Origin: Microlunatus elymi
Lineage (GTDB): Bacteria > Actinomycetota > Actinomycetes > Propionibacteriales > Propionibacteriaceae
Reading direction: 5' to 3'
Assembly: GCF_007362775.1 (NCBI RefSeq)
Contig: NZ_CP041692.1
Location: 3,410,001 to 3,474,000 of the forward strand
Length of the DNA: 64,000 bases
Shown: positions 49,639-57,549 of the stretch, piece by piece
How positions within the stretch are numbered: position 1 is the stretch's first letter
Layout: every line of letters begins with the position of its first letter
Position numbers and translations under genes: made by a program
The notes under the pieces: generated by a model
Told to the model about the DNA's origin: nothing
Database searches by the model: none
Seen by the model: only the letters and a program-made list of their open reading frames with translations

Positions 49639-50298
49639 TCATCGCAGCACGAAGTTGATCACCGAATCGGTGATCAGATCCCGCAGCTCGGCCGGCGTGA
49701 TCGGCCCGTTCTTGGTCGTCCGCATCGAGTGATCGGCGCCCGGCACGGTGATGATCTTGATCGCCGGATCGCCGGCCGCGGCTTCCCGCACCTCGTCGGG
49801 GCCGCCGAAGGTGTCCCGCTCCCCCTGCAGCACCAGCCGCGGCACTCCGGCGCCGAGCAATTCGTCGGCGCGACTGCGATCGGGCCGGCCCGGCGGATGC
49901 AGCGGAAACGCGCAGCAGACGACGCCGCGGACAAGATCGAATTCGGGCGCGGTCCGGCACGCCACCCGGGCTCCGGCGCTGCGCCCGCCGAAGAAGTACG
50001 GCAGGTCCTGCGGCTGATCATGAAGCAGCTGAGGGATGGCGGCTTTCCAGGCGATGTCGAGCTTCGGCGGCCGGCTCGCCACCTTCTTGCCTGCGGTGCG
50101 CCAGGGCTGTTCGAATCGTGCCACCGTGATGCCGTGCCCCGGCAACCGGGAGGCCAGCACCGACAGGTCAACTGCATCGACCCCGCCGCCGGCGCCGTGG
50201 CCCATGATCAACAACGCCTGCGGTGACGGTGCGTCCCGCAGATAGAACCGCCCGGGTCCCTCCGGTGTCTCCACCTCGACCATCCGGTCAGCCGCCAC
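49639..50298 (-). CDS. Alpha/beta hydrolase (KANL3/Tex30-like)
   Basis: A 219-residue hydrolase. It has LLIMGHGAGGGVDAVDLSVLASRL, the nucleophile elbow GGRSAGARVA with Ser near residue 109, and a late GADHSM with catalytic His. LVLQGERDTFGG holds the acidic residue region. The closest fold group is the alpha/beta hydrolase TEX30/KANL3 or dienelactone hydrolase type; the substrate is unknown. The GTG at 50298 has GGGAGG 5 nt upstream. It follows the SRAP gene by 23 nt on the same strand. Confidence 0.82.
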   Translation of the reverse strand: MAADRMVEVETPEGPGRFYLRDAPSPQALLIMGHGAGGGVDAVDLSVLASRLPGHGITVARFEQPWRTAGKKVASRPPKLDIAWKAAIPQLLHDQPQDLPYFFGGRSAGARVACRTAPEFDLVRGVVCCAFPLHPPGRPDRSRADELLGAGVPRLVLQGERDTFGGPDEVREAAAGDPAIKIITVPGADHSMRTTKNGPITPAELRDLITDSVINFVLR

Positions 50299-50321
50299 GA
50301 ATCCTCCCTTTGTTTCATGCC

Positions 50322-51077
50322 CTAGAACAGGGTGTCGTCGGGTTCGGGCGTCAGCGGCTCCAGCAACTCGGGGCCGTTGTTGGCGACGTTGCTGACCAGC
50401 GTCGACACCGCGTACGCCTCCAGCTGGTCGGCTTCGGTCACGGCCAGCAGTTGGCGGGCAGCTTGGGGGTCGGTGAGTTTCGGGTCCAGCCAGGCGTCCC
50501 AGCGGTCGGGCGAGACGATCATCGGCATCCGGTCGTGGATGTGGCCGACCGCATCGGTCGCGGTGGTGGTGATCACCGTGCAGGTCCGCAGCCAGGCCGA
50601 GTCGTCGTCGCGGTCCTTCTCGGGGTCGCGCCAGATCTCGTACAGCCCGGCCATCACCAACCGACCGCCGTCGGCGCGATGGATGAAGAACGGCTGCTTG
50701 CGGGGCCTTCCTGCGATGCGTTGCGGCTCCTTCGGCTCGTACCACTCGTAGTAGCCGTCGGCCGGCAGCAGACAGCGGCGGACCGCGCAGGCGCGCTTGA
50801 ACGCCGGCTTCTCCGCCACCGTCTCGTAGCGGGCGTTGATCATCTTCGCGCCGGTGTTGCGGCTCTTCGCCCAGGACGGCACCAGTCCCCAGGTCAGCGG
50901 GGTCAGCCGCCGCCGGACGTCGTTGGTCTCGTGCGCCTTGCGCTCCAGGACCGCGGGCACCTCGACCGTCGGCGCGACGTTGTAGTCAGCCCCCGGCAGC
51001 ACACCGACGATGTCGTCGACCTCGAACTCCTCGGCCAATTCCTCCGGCGTCGCCGAGGACGCATACCTGCCGCACAT
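50322..51077 (-). CDS. SRAP domain protein (HMCES/YedK), abasic-site shield
   Basis: A 251-residue SOS-response-associated peptidase-like protein. It starts MCGRYA, giving the conserved Cys2 that crosslinks covalently to abasic sites in single-stranded DNA. NVAPTVEVPAVL, MINARYETVAEKPAF, GYYEWYE and GHIHDRMPMIV are the other family motifs (Asn, Glu and His active-site residues). The start is fixed at 51077 because Cys must be residue 2. The gene lies close to aroA, as in M. tuberculosis (Rv3226c-Rv3227). Confidence 0.93.
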   Translation of the reverse strand: MCGRYASSATPEELAEEFEVDDIVGVLPGADYNVAPTVEVPAVLERKAHETNDVRRRLTPLTWGLVPSWAKSRNTGAKMINARYETVAEKPAFKRACAVRRCLLPADGYYEWYEPKEPQRIAGRPRKQPFFIHRADGGRLVMAGLYEIWRDPEKDRDDDSAWLRTCTVITTTATDAVGHIHDRMPMIVSPDRWDAWLDPKLTDPQAARQLLAVTEADQLEAYAVSTLVSNVANNGPELLEPLTPEPDDTLF

Positions 51078-51165
51078 GCGGCACACGGTAGTCGAGGGGT
51101 CCGACACCCGAGCCGAGCCTCAGCAGACCGTTTAGCCGGGGTCGGCTTGTGTTAGGAATAAGGAC

Positions 51166-52005
51166 ATGACACTTGTGCGCGCCATCGGCCGGACCATGCT
51201 CTCCAGCTACTTCGTGCTCAACGGCATCCGGGCGGTCCGCAATCCCAGCGAGTTCGTGGCCGACGCCGAGCCGCTGGCCGAGCGGATCGTGCCGACCGCC
51301 AAGCGGTTCGCACCCGAGCAGGTGGCCGGGCTGATTCCCGAGGACACCGCCACCCTGGTACGGCTGAACGGTGCCGCCCAGGTGATCGGCGGCGTCGCCC
51401 TGGCCTCCGGCAAGGGCCGCCGGCTCGGCGCCGGACTGCTCGCCCTGTCGCTGATCCCCGCGACGGTGGCCCGGCATCCGTTCTGGAGCCGCACCGACCG
51501 GGAGGAGAAGACCGCCGATCGACAGCAGTTCGTCAAGAACCTCAGCCTGCTCGGCGGCGTGATCATCGCCTCCCGGGACACCGAGGGCAAGCCCGGCATC
51601 GTCTGGCGCGCCAACGAGGGCCGCGAGCTCGCGGTGAAGCGGACCAAGAAGGCGAAGAAGGACGCCAAGAAGGCGATCAAGCGCGGTCGCAACGAGGTCA
51701 CCGGCGCCGCCGTCGCCGGCGGCCTGGCCCTGGTCGAGGAAGTCGTCGCCGAGAGCCGCAAGGCGCGCCGGCAGGCGGCCAAGCAGGCCAAGGCTGCCGC
51801 CGAACGGGCCCAGGTCGAGGCCAAGCACGCGCGCAAGCAGGCCAGGAAGAGCGCGAAGAAGTCCGTCGACCGGGTGCAGAAGTCGAGCGCCAAGGTTTCC
51901 AAGAAGGCGCAGGGTGCCGTCGAGGACGCCACCAAGAGTGTCCGTAAGATCGCCGATGACGCGCGGACCCAGCTCGGTGAGCACATCGAGCTCGGCAACA
52001 ACTGA
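51166..52005 (+). CDS. DoxX-family membrane protein with histone-H1-like tail
   Basis: A 279-residue protein. Residues 1-160 have DoxX features (SYFVLNGIRAVRNP, LVRLNGAAQVIGGVALASGKGRRLGAGLLALSLIPATV). From about residue 160 it changes to a Lys/Ala/Arg-rich helical tail (KRTKKAKKDAKKAIKRGRNE, AESRKARRQAAKQAKAAAE, KHARKQARKSAKKS). The tail resembles bacterial H1-like DNA-binding tails and could tether nucleic acid or anionic polymers to the membrane. The function is unknown. AAGGA is just upstream of the ATG. Confidence 0.85.
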   Translation: MTLVRAIGRTMLSSYFVLNGIRAVRNPSEFVADAEPLAERIVPTAKRFAPEQVAGLIPEDTATLVRLNGAAQVIGGVALASGKGRRLGAGLLALSLIPATVARHPFWSRTDREEKTADRQQFVKNLSLLGGVIIASRDTEGKPGIVWRANEGRELAVKRTKKAKKDAKKAIKRGRNEVTGAAVAGGLALVEEVVAESRKARRQAAKQAKAAAERAQVEAKHARKQARKSAKKSVDRVQKSSAKVSKKAQGAVEDATKSVRKIADDARTQLGEHIELGNN

Positions 52006-52039
52006 CGTCACCCGTCTCGACGCCCACGGAGCTGCCCGA

Positions 52040-53404
52040 ATGCCCAACCGATCTTGGACCGCCCCGTTGGCGCAGGTCCCGGTCCATGCCGAAGTCACCA
52101 TCCCCGGTTCGAAGTCGGAGACCAACCGAGCCCTGATTCTCGCCGCGTTGGCCACCGGGCCGTCGGTGATCATCGGCGGACTGGAAGCCCGCGACACCCG
52201 GCTGATGCGCGACGCGCTGCGCGCCCTCGGTGTGCAGATCACCGAGGAAGGTGACCGCTGGCAGGTGCGGCCGCCGGCCGAGTTCACCGCAACGGAGCGG
52301 ATCGACTGCGGCCTGGCGGGTACGGTGATGCGGTTCGTGCCGCCGCTGGCTGCCTTCGCCGCCGGGTCGACCACCTTCGACGGCGACGAGGAGGCCAGGG
52401 TCCGGCCGATGTCGGCGCTGCTGGACGGCCTGCAGGCCGTCGGCGCGACCATCGAAAGGACCGAGGACGGGCTGCCGTTCACCGTCACCGGCCGGGCCGA
52501 TCTGCCCGGTGGCGTGGTCACTGTCGACTCGAGTGCCTCCAGCCAGTTCATCTCCGGACTGTTGCTGGCCGGAGCGCGGATGACCAACGGCATCGACGTA
52601 CGGCATGAGGGCGCCACCGCAGTGCCCAGCAAGCCCAACATCGACATGACCGTGCAGATGTTGCGCGAGCGCGGTGTCCAGGTCGACGACTCGCAGGAGA
52701 ATCGCTGGGTGGTGTCCCCCGGCGAGATCACCGGCGGCGAGTTCGTGGTCGAACCGGATCTGGCCAACGCCGCGCCGTTCCTGGCCGCCGCCGCGCTCAC
52801 CGGCGGACGGATCAAGGTGCCGCACTGGCCGGCCCGATCGCACCAGCCCGGTGCCGCCATCGCCGACGTGCTGGCGCTGCTGGGTGCCGATGTTGATCTT
52901 GAAGACGGCGTGCTCACGGTCGAGGGCACCGACAACATCGAGTCGGTTGATCTTGATCTGCATGACGCCTCCGAGCTGACCCCGGTGGTGGCGGTGCTGG
53001 CCGCGTTCGCCGAGCACACCAGCCACATCCACGGGGTCGCGCACATCCGGGGCCACGAAACCGACCGGCTCGCCGCGCTGGCCGAGGACCTGACCGCGGT
53101 CGGTTGCAAGGTGCAGGAGACTGACGACGGTCTGACCATCCATCCGAAGCTGTTGCTCAGTAACACCTGGCGGACGTTCGCCGACCATCGGATGGTGACC
53201 GCTGGTGCGTTGTTCGGGCTGATGGTCGACGACATCGTGCTCGACGACGTCGACTGCGTCTCCAAGACCATGCCGGATTTCGTTGCCCTGTGGGAGAAGA
53301 TGCTGGCCGACAGCGTCGCCGCCGACGAACTCAATGATCAACTCGGCAGCGATCAAGCAGCAGATGATCAAGGAACTGTTGATCAAGGAGCCGGTCAGGC
53401 GTGA
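52040..53404 (+). CDS. aroA: 3-phosphoshikimate 1-carboxyvinyltransferase (EPSP synthase)
   Basis: A 454-residue enzyme joining PEP to shikimate-3-phosphate in aromatic amino-acid synthesis. Signatures are PGSKSETNRALILAALA near residue 26, GLAGTVMRFVPPLAAFA, DSSASSQFISGLLLAGAR, and C-terminal RGHETDRLAALAEDL and FADHRMVTAGALFGL. It ends with a non-conserved Asp/Gln-rich tail (about the last 23 residues) encoded by four GATCAA words. GGAG lies 8 nt before the ATG at 52040. The stop overlaps the rsgA GTG. Confidence 0.95.
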   Translation: MPNRSWTAPLAQVPVHAEVTIPGSKSETNRALILAALATGPSVIIGGLEARDTRLMRDALRALGVQITEEGDRWQVRPPAEFTATERIDCGLAGTVMRFVPPLAAFAAGSTTFDGDEEARVRPMSALLDGLQAVGATIERTEDGLPFTVTGRADLPGGVVTVDSSASSQFISGLLLAGARMTNGIDVRHEGATAVPSKPNIDMTVQMLRERGVQVDDSQENRWVVSPGEITGGEFVVEPDLANAAPFLAAAALTGGRIKVPHWPARSHQPGAAIADVLALLGADVDLEDGVLTVEGTDNIESVDLDLHDASELTPVVAVLAAFAEHTSHIHGVAHIRGHETDRLAALAEDLTAVGCKVQETDDGLTIHPKLLLSNTWRTFADHRMVTAGALFGLMVDDIVLDDVDCVSKTMPDFVALWEKMLADSVAADELNDQLGSDQAADDQGTVDQGAGQA

Positions 53405-54429
53405 CACCGCGCGGGGTCGGCGAAGATGATCATGCTCGATTCGAGCGACCCCGGCGGCGTACCAGGCCGCGGACCAAGATCAGGCCGGACTACTCCGACG
53501 CGGTCGTCGGGATGGTGATCACCATCGACCGGGGCCGCTACACCTGCCTCGTCGATGATCATGAAGTGACCGCCGCGAAGGCCCGCCAGCTCGGCCGCAA
53601 GGGCGTGATCGTCGGCGACCGGGCCCGGCTGGTCGGCGACGTGTCCGGCGACGAGGGCACCCTGGCCCGGGTCGTCGAGGTGCTGGACCGTCAGACCGTG
53701 CTGCGCCGGACCGCCGACGACGACGACCCGTACGAGCGTCCGATCGTGGCCAACGCCGACCAGTTGGTGATCGTCACCGCGTTGGCCGATCCGCAGCCGC
53801 GGACCGGGATGATCGACCGCTGCCTGGTTGCCGGTTACGACGCCGGGCTGGATCCGCTGCTCTGCCTGACCAAGGCAGACCTGGCCTCGCCGGACGAGCT
53901 GATCGCGATGTACGGACCGCTGGACGTGCCGATCGAGATCACCTCCCCCGGCGCCGACCTGGACTCGCTGCGGGAGCGGCTGGCCGGTCGCCGCAGTGTT
54001 TTCGTCGGGCATTCCGGGGTCGGCAAGTCCACCCTGGTCAACGCACTGATCCCGGACGCCAACCGCAGTACGGGATCGGTGAACGAGGTGACCGGCAAGG
54101 GCCGGCACACCTCCACCGCCGCGTACGCGCTGCAACTACCGCCCATCGACCCTTCGACAAGCTCAGGGCCCTCCAGTGCTGAGCCAGGTGAAGGGCCGGG
54201 CTGGGTGATCGACACCCCCGGCGTCCGCTCGTTCGGGCTCAGCCATGTCTCCCGGGACCGGATCGTGGCCGCCTTCGACGACCTGGAACGGTTCGTCGCC
54301 GACTGCCCGCGCGGTTGCCCGCACGACACCGGCGCTGAAGACTGCGGGCTCGATGCCGCGGTCGAACGCGGCGACCTGTCCGCGGCACGACTGGAGTCCT
54401 TCCGCCGGATGATCACCACGGACCAGTAA
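53401..54429 (+). CDS. rsgA: Ribosome small-subunit-dependent GTPase RsgA, with internal insertion
   Basis: A 342-residue circularly permuted GTPase that acts in 30S maturation. It has an N-terminal OB domain, G4-like TKAD, G1 GHSGVGKSTLVNALIP near residue 203, G3 IDTPGVRSFGL and a C-terminal zinc segment CPRGCPHDTGAEDCGLDAAV. Between G2 and G3 there is an extra IDPSTSSGPSSAEPGEGPG stretch encoded by a REP-like palindrome. The GTG start overlaps the aroA stop (GTGA), so translation is coupled. Confidence 0.94.
   Translation: MTPRGVGEDDHARFERPRRRTRPRTKIRPDYSDAVVGMVITIDRGRYTCLVDDHEVTAAKARQLGRKGVIVGDRARLVGDVSGDEGTLARVVEVLDRQTVLRRTADDDDPYERPIVANADQLVIVTALADPQPRTGMIDRCLVAGYDAGLDPLLCLTKADLASPDELIAMYGPLDVPIEITSPGADLDSLRERLAGRRSVFVGHSGVGKSTLVNALIPDANRSTGSVNEVTGKGRHTSTAAYALQLPPIDPSTSSGPSSAEPGEGPGWVIDTPGVRSFGLSHVSRDRIVAAFDDLERFVADCPRGCPHDTGAEDCGLDAAVERGDLSAARLESFRRMITTDQ
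54150..54195. repeat. REP-like palindromic element inside rsgA
   Basis: CCCTTCGACAAGCTCAGGG (54150-54168) is a CCCT...AGGG repeat unit, followed by a second CCCT...AAGGG unit (54169-54195). This type of sequence is usually intergenic. Here it is in frame inside rsgA. Confidence 0.7.
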
Positions 54430-54439
54430 CCTCAGCCCC

Positions 54440-55252
54440 ATGTCTGATCCCCATGCCGCGCTGACCGACGACCTGCGGCTGGCGCACCTGCTCGCCGACG
54501 ACGCCGATTCGATCACCATGAGCCGGTTCAAGGCACTGGACCTGCACGTCACGGCCAAGCCGGACCTGACTCCGGTGACCGACGCCGACACCTCGGTCGA
54601 GGAGGCGCTGCGGCGTACCCTCGGCCGGGCCCGGCCGCGTGATGCCGTGCACGGCGAGGAGATGGACGACACCGGCTGGGGACCGCGGCGGTGGGTGATC
54701 GATCCGATCGACGGCACCAAGAACTACGTCCGCGGCGTCCCGGTCTGGGCGACCTTGATCGCGCTGATGATCGAGGATCAACCGGTGGTCGGAGTGGTCA
54801 GCGCACCGGCCCTCAACCGGCGCTGGTGGGCCAGCCTGGGCGGCGGCGCCTACACCGGCAAGTCGCTGATGTCCGCCTCCGGCATCCAGGTGTCCGACGT
54901 GGCCAAGATCGAGGACGCGTCGTTGAGCTACTCCTCGTTGAACGGCTGGATCTCCTCCGGCCTCGGTCAGGGCTTCGTGGACCTGCTGCGGGATGCCTGG
55001 CGGACCCGCGCCTACGGTGACTTCTGGTCCTACATGCTGCTGGCCGAGGGCGCAGTTGATCTTGCCTGCGAACCGGAGCTGGAGCTGCACGACATGGCGG
55101 CCTGCTCCATCGTCGTCACCGAGGCGGGCGGCCGATTCACTGACCTGGAAGGAAATCCGGGCCCCAACGGCGTCGGCGCGTACGCGTCCAACGGCCGGCT
55201 GCACGACGACCTGCTGGCCCGGCTGCGGCCCGGCGACGACTCCGAGGACTGA
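54440..55252 (+). CDS. hisN: Histidinol-phosphatase of the inositol-monophosphatase family
   Basis: A 270-residue metal-dependent phosphatase. The metal motifs are HGEEMDD, IDPIDGTKNYVRG (two Asp near residue 90) and a late ELELHDMAACSIVVTEAGGRFTDLEG. This matches actinobacterial HisN, which removes phosphate from L-histidinol phosphate; inositol-phosphatase activity is an alternative. It starts 10 nt after rsgA. A 50-nt hairpin overlaps its stop. Confidence 0.88.
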   Translation: MSDPHAALTDDLRLAHLLADDADSITMSRFKALDLHVTAKPDLTPVTDADTSVEEALRRTLGRARPRDAVHGEEMDDTGWGPRRWVIDPIDGTKNYVRGVPVWATLIALMIEDQPVVGVVSAPALNRRWWASLGGGAYTGKSLMSASGIQVSDVAKIEDASLSYSSLNGWISSGLGQGFVDLLRDAWRTRAYGDFWSYMLLAEGAVDLACEPELELHDMAACSIVVTEAGGRFTDLEGNPGPNGVGAYASNGRLHDDLLARLRPGDDSED

Positions 55253-55300
55253 CTTGTCAGCGTGAGAAGGCGCTATAGCGCCCTCTGACGCTGACAAGTC
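55251..55300. repeat. 50-nt near-perfect hairpin after hisN
   Basis: The 25-nt arms share one centre (between 55275 and 55276) and mismatch at only two positions; the outer 13 bp are perfect. It overlaps the hisN stop and has no T-tract. Termination or a repeat element are both possible. A third partial copy of the outer sequence (GTCGGCGTGA) follows. Confidence 0.6.
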
Positions 55301-55319
55301 GGCGTGAAAGAGTAGCCGG

Positions 55320-56465
55320 GTGAAGATCACCGCGCTGGACACCTACATCATCGAGCCCCGCTGGCTGTTCCTGGCGATCCGTACCGACGACGGGATCACC
55401 GGCTGGGGTGAGCCGATCGTCGAGGGCAAGGCGGCCACCGTCGCCGCGGCCGTCGAGGAACTCTCCCCGCTGTTGATCGGCCAGGACCCGAGCCCGGTCG
55501 AAGATCATTGGCAGACCCTCACCAAGGGCGGCTTCTACCGCGGCGGCCCGGTGCTGTCCAGCGCCGTCGCCGGCATCGACCAGGCACTGTGGGACATCAA
55601 GGGCAAGGCGCTGGGATTGCCGATCCACGAGTTGCTGGGCGGCCCGGTCCGGGACCGGATGCGGGTCTACTCCTGGATCGGCGGCGACGATCCCCGCGAC
55701 TTGGCCGACCACGCGCTGCAGCGCCGCGAACAAGGCTTCACCGCGATCAAGATGAACGGCGCCGGCCGGATGCGGGCACTGGAGTCGCGGGCCGAGATCA
55801 AGGCCCTGGTCGCCAGGGTGGCCGCCGTCCGCGACGCGGTCGGCGACGACTTCGACATCGCCATCGACTTCCACGGCCGCTTCTCCCCCGCCGTCGCCCG
55901 AGTCGCCTGCCGGGCGCTGGAGGACCTGCATCCGCTCTTCGTCGAGGAGCCGGTGGTGCCGGAGCTGTCGGCCGACCTGACCAAGATCACCGAGAGCACC
56001 ACGATCCCGATCGCCACCGGCGAAAGGCTCTACTCCCGTTGGGATTTCCGCGATGTGCTGCCGACCGGGATCGCCGTCGCCCAACCGGATCTGTCGCACG
56101 CCGGCGGCATCTCCGAGGTCCGCCGGATCGCCGCCGCCGCGGAGTCGTACGGTGTTGCGTTGGCCCCGCACTGTCCGCTCGGCCCGATCGCCTTCGCCGC
56201 CAGCCTGCAGATCGACTTCGCCAGCCCGAACGCGATCATCCAGGAGACCAGCCTGGGCATCCATTACAACGCCGGCTCCGATCTGTTGGACTACCTGGTC
56301 GACCCGGCCGTGTTCGACTTCGCCAACAGCGCGGTGGCCCGGCCGACCGGGCCGGGGCTGGGCATCGAGGTCGACGAGGACGTCGTACGAGCGGCCGCCG
56401 AGCGCGGGCATCAGTGGCACAACCCGATCTGGCGGCATGCCGACGGGTCGCTCGCCGAATGGTGA
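55320..56465 (+). CDS. dgoD: D-galactonate dehydratase-like enolase-superfamily enzyme
   Basis: A 381-residue mandelate-racemase-subgroup enolase. It has TAIKMN in the Lys region, AIDFHGRFS and FVEEPV metal ligands, ATGERLYSRWDF, QPDLSHAGGISE, LAPHCPLGPIA and QETSLGIHYN. These are the hallmarks of D-galactonate dehydratase, which makes 2-keto-3-deoxygalactonate. No DgoK or DgoA partner is adjacent. Another acid sugar is possible. The GTG start has only a weak ribosome site. Confidence 0.88.
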   Translation: MKITALDTYIIEPRWLFLAIRTDDGITGWGEPIVEGKAATVAAAVEELSPLLIGQDPSPVEDHWQTLTKGGFYRGGPVLSSAVAGIDQALWDIKGKALGLPIHELLGGPVRDRMRVYSWIGGDDPRDLADHALQRREQGFTAIKMNGAGRMRALESRAEIKALVARVAAVRDAVGDDFDIAIDFHGRFSPAVARVACRALEDLHPLFVEEPVVPELSADLTKITESTTIPIATGERLYSRWDFRDVLPTGIAVAQPDLSHAGGISEVRRIAAAAESYGVALAPHCPLGPIAFAASLQIDFASPNAIIQETSLGIHYNAGSDLLDYLVDPAVFDFANSAVARPTGPGLGIEVDEDVVRAAAERGHQWHNPIWRHADGSLAEW

Positions 56466-56472
56466 GTTGATC

Positions 56473-57546
56473 TTGAACGCCGGCTTGCGGTCACAGCTTC
56501 GGCAGCTGATCGCTGTCGGGCCGCATCGTGGTGAGCACACGGTTGCGATCCGGGCGGCGCTGTCGGTCGCGGTGCCGCTGCTGGTTCTGCTGGGCATCGG
56601 CCACATCGAGTGGTCGCTGTACGCCACCTTCGGCGCGTTCACCGCGCTCTACGGCCGGACCAGTCCGCTGCGGCCGCGGTTGCGGATGCAGGCCTTCGCC
56701 GGTCTGACGCTGACCGTCTCGGTGCTGCTCGGCGTGCTGATCGGGATCTCCCCCTATCGCAGCTGGCTGCTGATTCCGGTGGCCGCGGTCTGGGCGACGT
56801 TCATCGCGCTGATCGCTCATCGCCGGCATTGGCATCCACCGGGCCCGCTGTTTCCGGTCTTCGCGCTGGGCGCCTGCGCGTCGGTGCCGGCGACCTGGAC
56901 CGACGTGCCGATCGCGCTGACCGTGGTCGTCAGCTCGGCCCTGTTCGCGATCGGGCTGACGGCGCTGGTGTCCTTGCTCGGCCGGTCGGGGCTGATCCGG
57001 AAGTTGATCAAGGCCGGACCACGGCCCACCCCGGCCCGGCCCAAACCCGCCGGATCCCAACAACGGCTGATCGAATGGCGGTTGCGTCACTACCCGATCC
57101 GGTACGCGATCAGCGTCGCGATCGCCGGTCTGATCGCCACCTCGATCGGCTTCATCGGCCATCCGTACTGGGCGATGGTGGCGGCCGTGGTGCCGATGGC
57201 GGCGCCCGATCAGGGCGCCCGGCTGCTGCGGGCGGCGCAACGGTTGATCGGCACGGTGATCGGGGTGGTGATCGCCGGCGCGATCCTGGCGCTGGACCTG
57301 CCGTCGCTTCTGGTGATCTTGATCGCCGCGTTGTTGCAGGCTGGCGCGGAGTTGACCGTCGGCCGCAACTACGGGCTGGCGCTGCTCTTCATCACCCCGC
57401 TGGCGTTGTCGATGACCCAGCTGGCGCATCCGCTGCCGATCGGCGAACTGGTCCGGGACCGTACGGTGGAGACCTTCATCGGCGTCGCGGTGGCGGTGAT
57501 CATCACCCTGCTCACCCGGGAACGCCGGCAGGACGCCGAGGGCTGA
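56473..57546 (+). CDS. FUSC-family (aromatic-acid-exporter-like) membrane protein
   Basis: A 357-residue protein with two bundles of membrane helices (AALSVAVPLLVLLGIGHIEWSLYATFGAFTALYGR, FAGLTLTVSVLLGVLIGI; later ISVAIAGLIATSIGFIGHPYWAMVAAVVPM, LLVILIAALLQAGAEL). This is the FUSC/ArAE repeat layout, without the large soluble domain of E. coli AaeB. The TTG at 56473 has GTGAG 6 nt upstream; TTG 56467 is an alternative. It lies directly after the dehydratase gene. Substrate unknown. Confidence 0.8.
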   Translation: MNAGLRSQLRQLIAVGPHRGEHTVAIRAALSVAVPLLVLLGIGHIEWSLYATFGAFTALYGRTSPLRPRLRMQAFAGLTLTVSVLLGVLIGISPYRSWLLIPVAAVWATFIALIAHRRHWHPPGPLFPVFALGACASVPATWTDVPIALTVVVSSALFAIGLTALVSLLGRSGLIRKLIKAGPRPTPARPKPAGSQQRLIEWRLRHYPIRYAISVAIAGLIATSIGFIGHPYWAMVAAVVPMAAPDQGARLLRAAQRLIGTVIGVVIAGAILALDLPSLLVILIAALLQAGAELTVGRNYGLALLFITPLALSMTQLAHPLPIGELVRDRTVETFIGVAVAVIITLLTRERRQDAEG

Positions 57547-57549
57547 CTC

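Noticed and set aside
50986-53334. Long minus-strand open frames over the DoxX and aroA genes
   Set aside because: They are Ser/Arg-rich with no motifs and lie opposite two well-supported genes.
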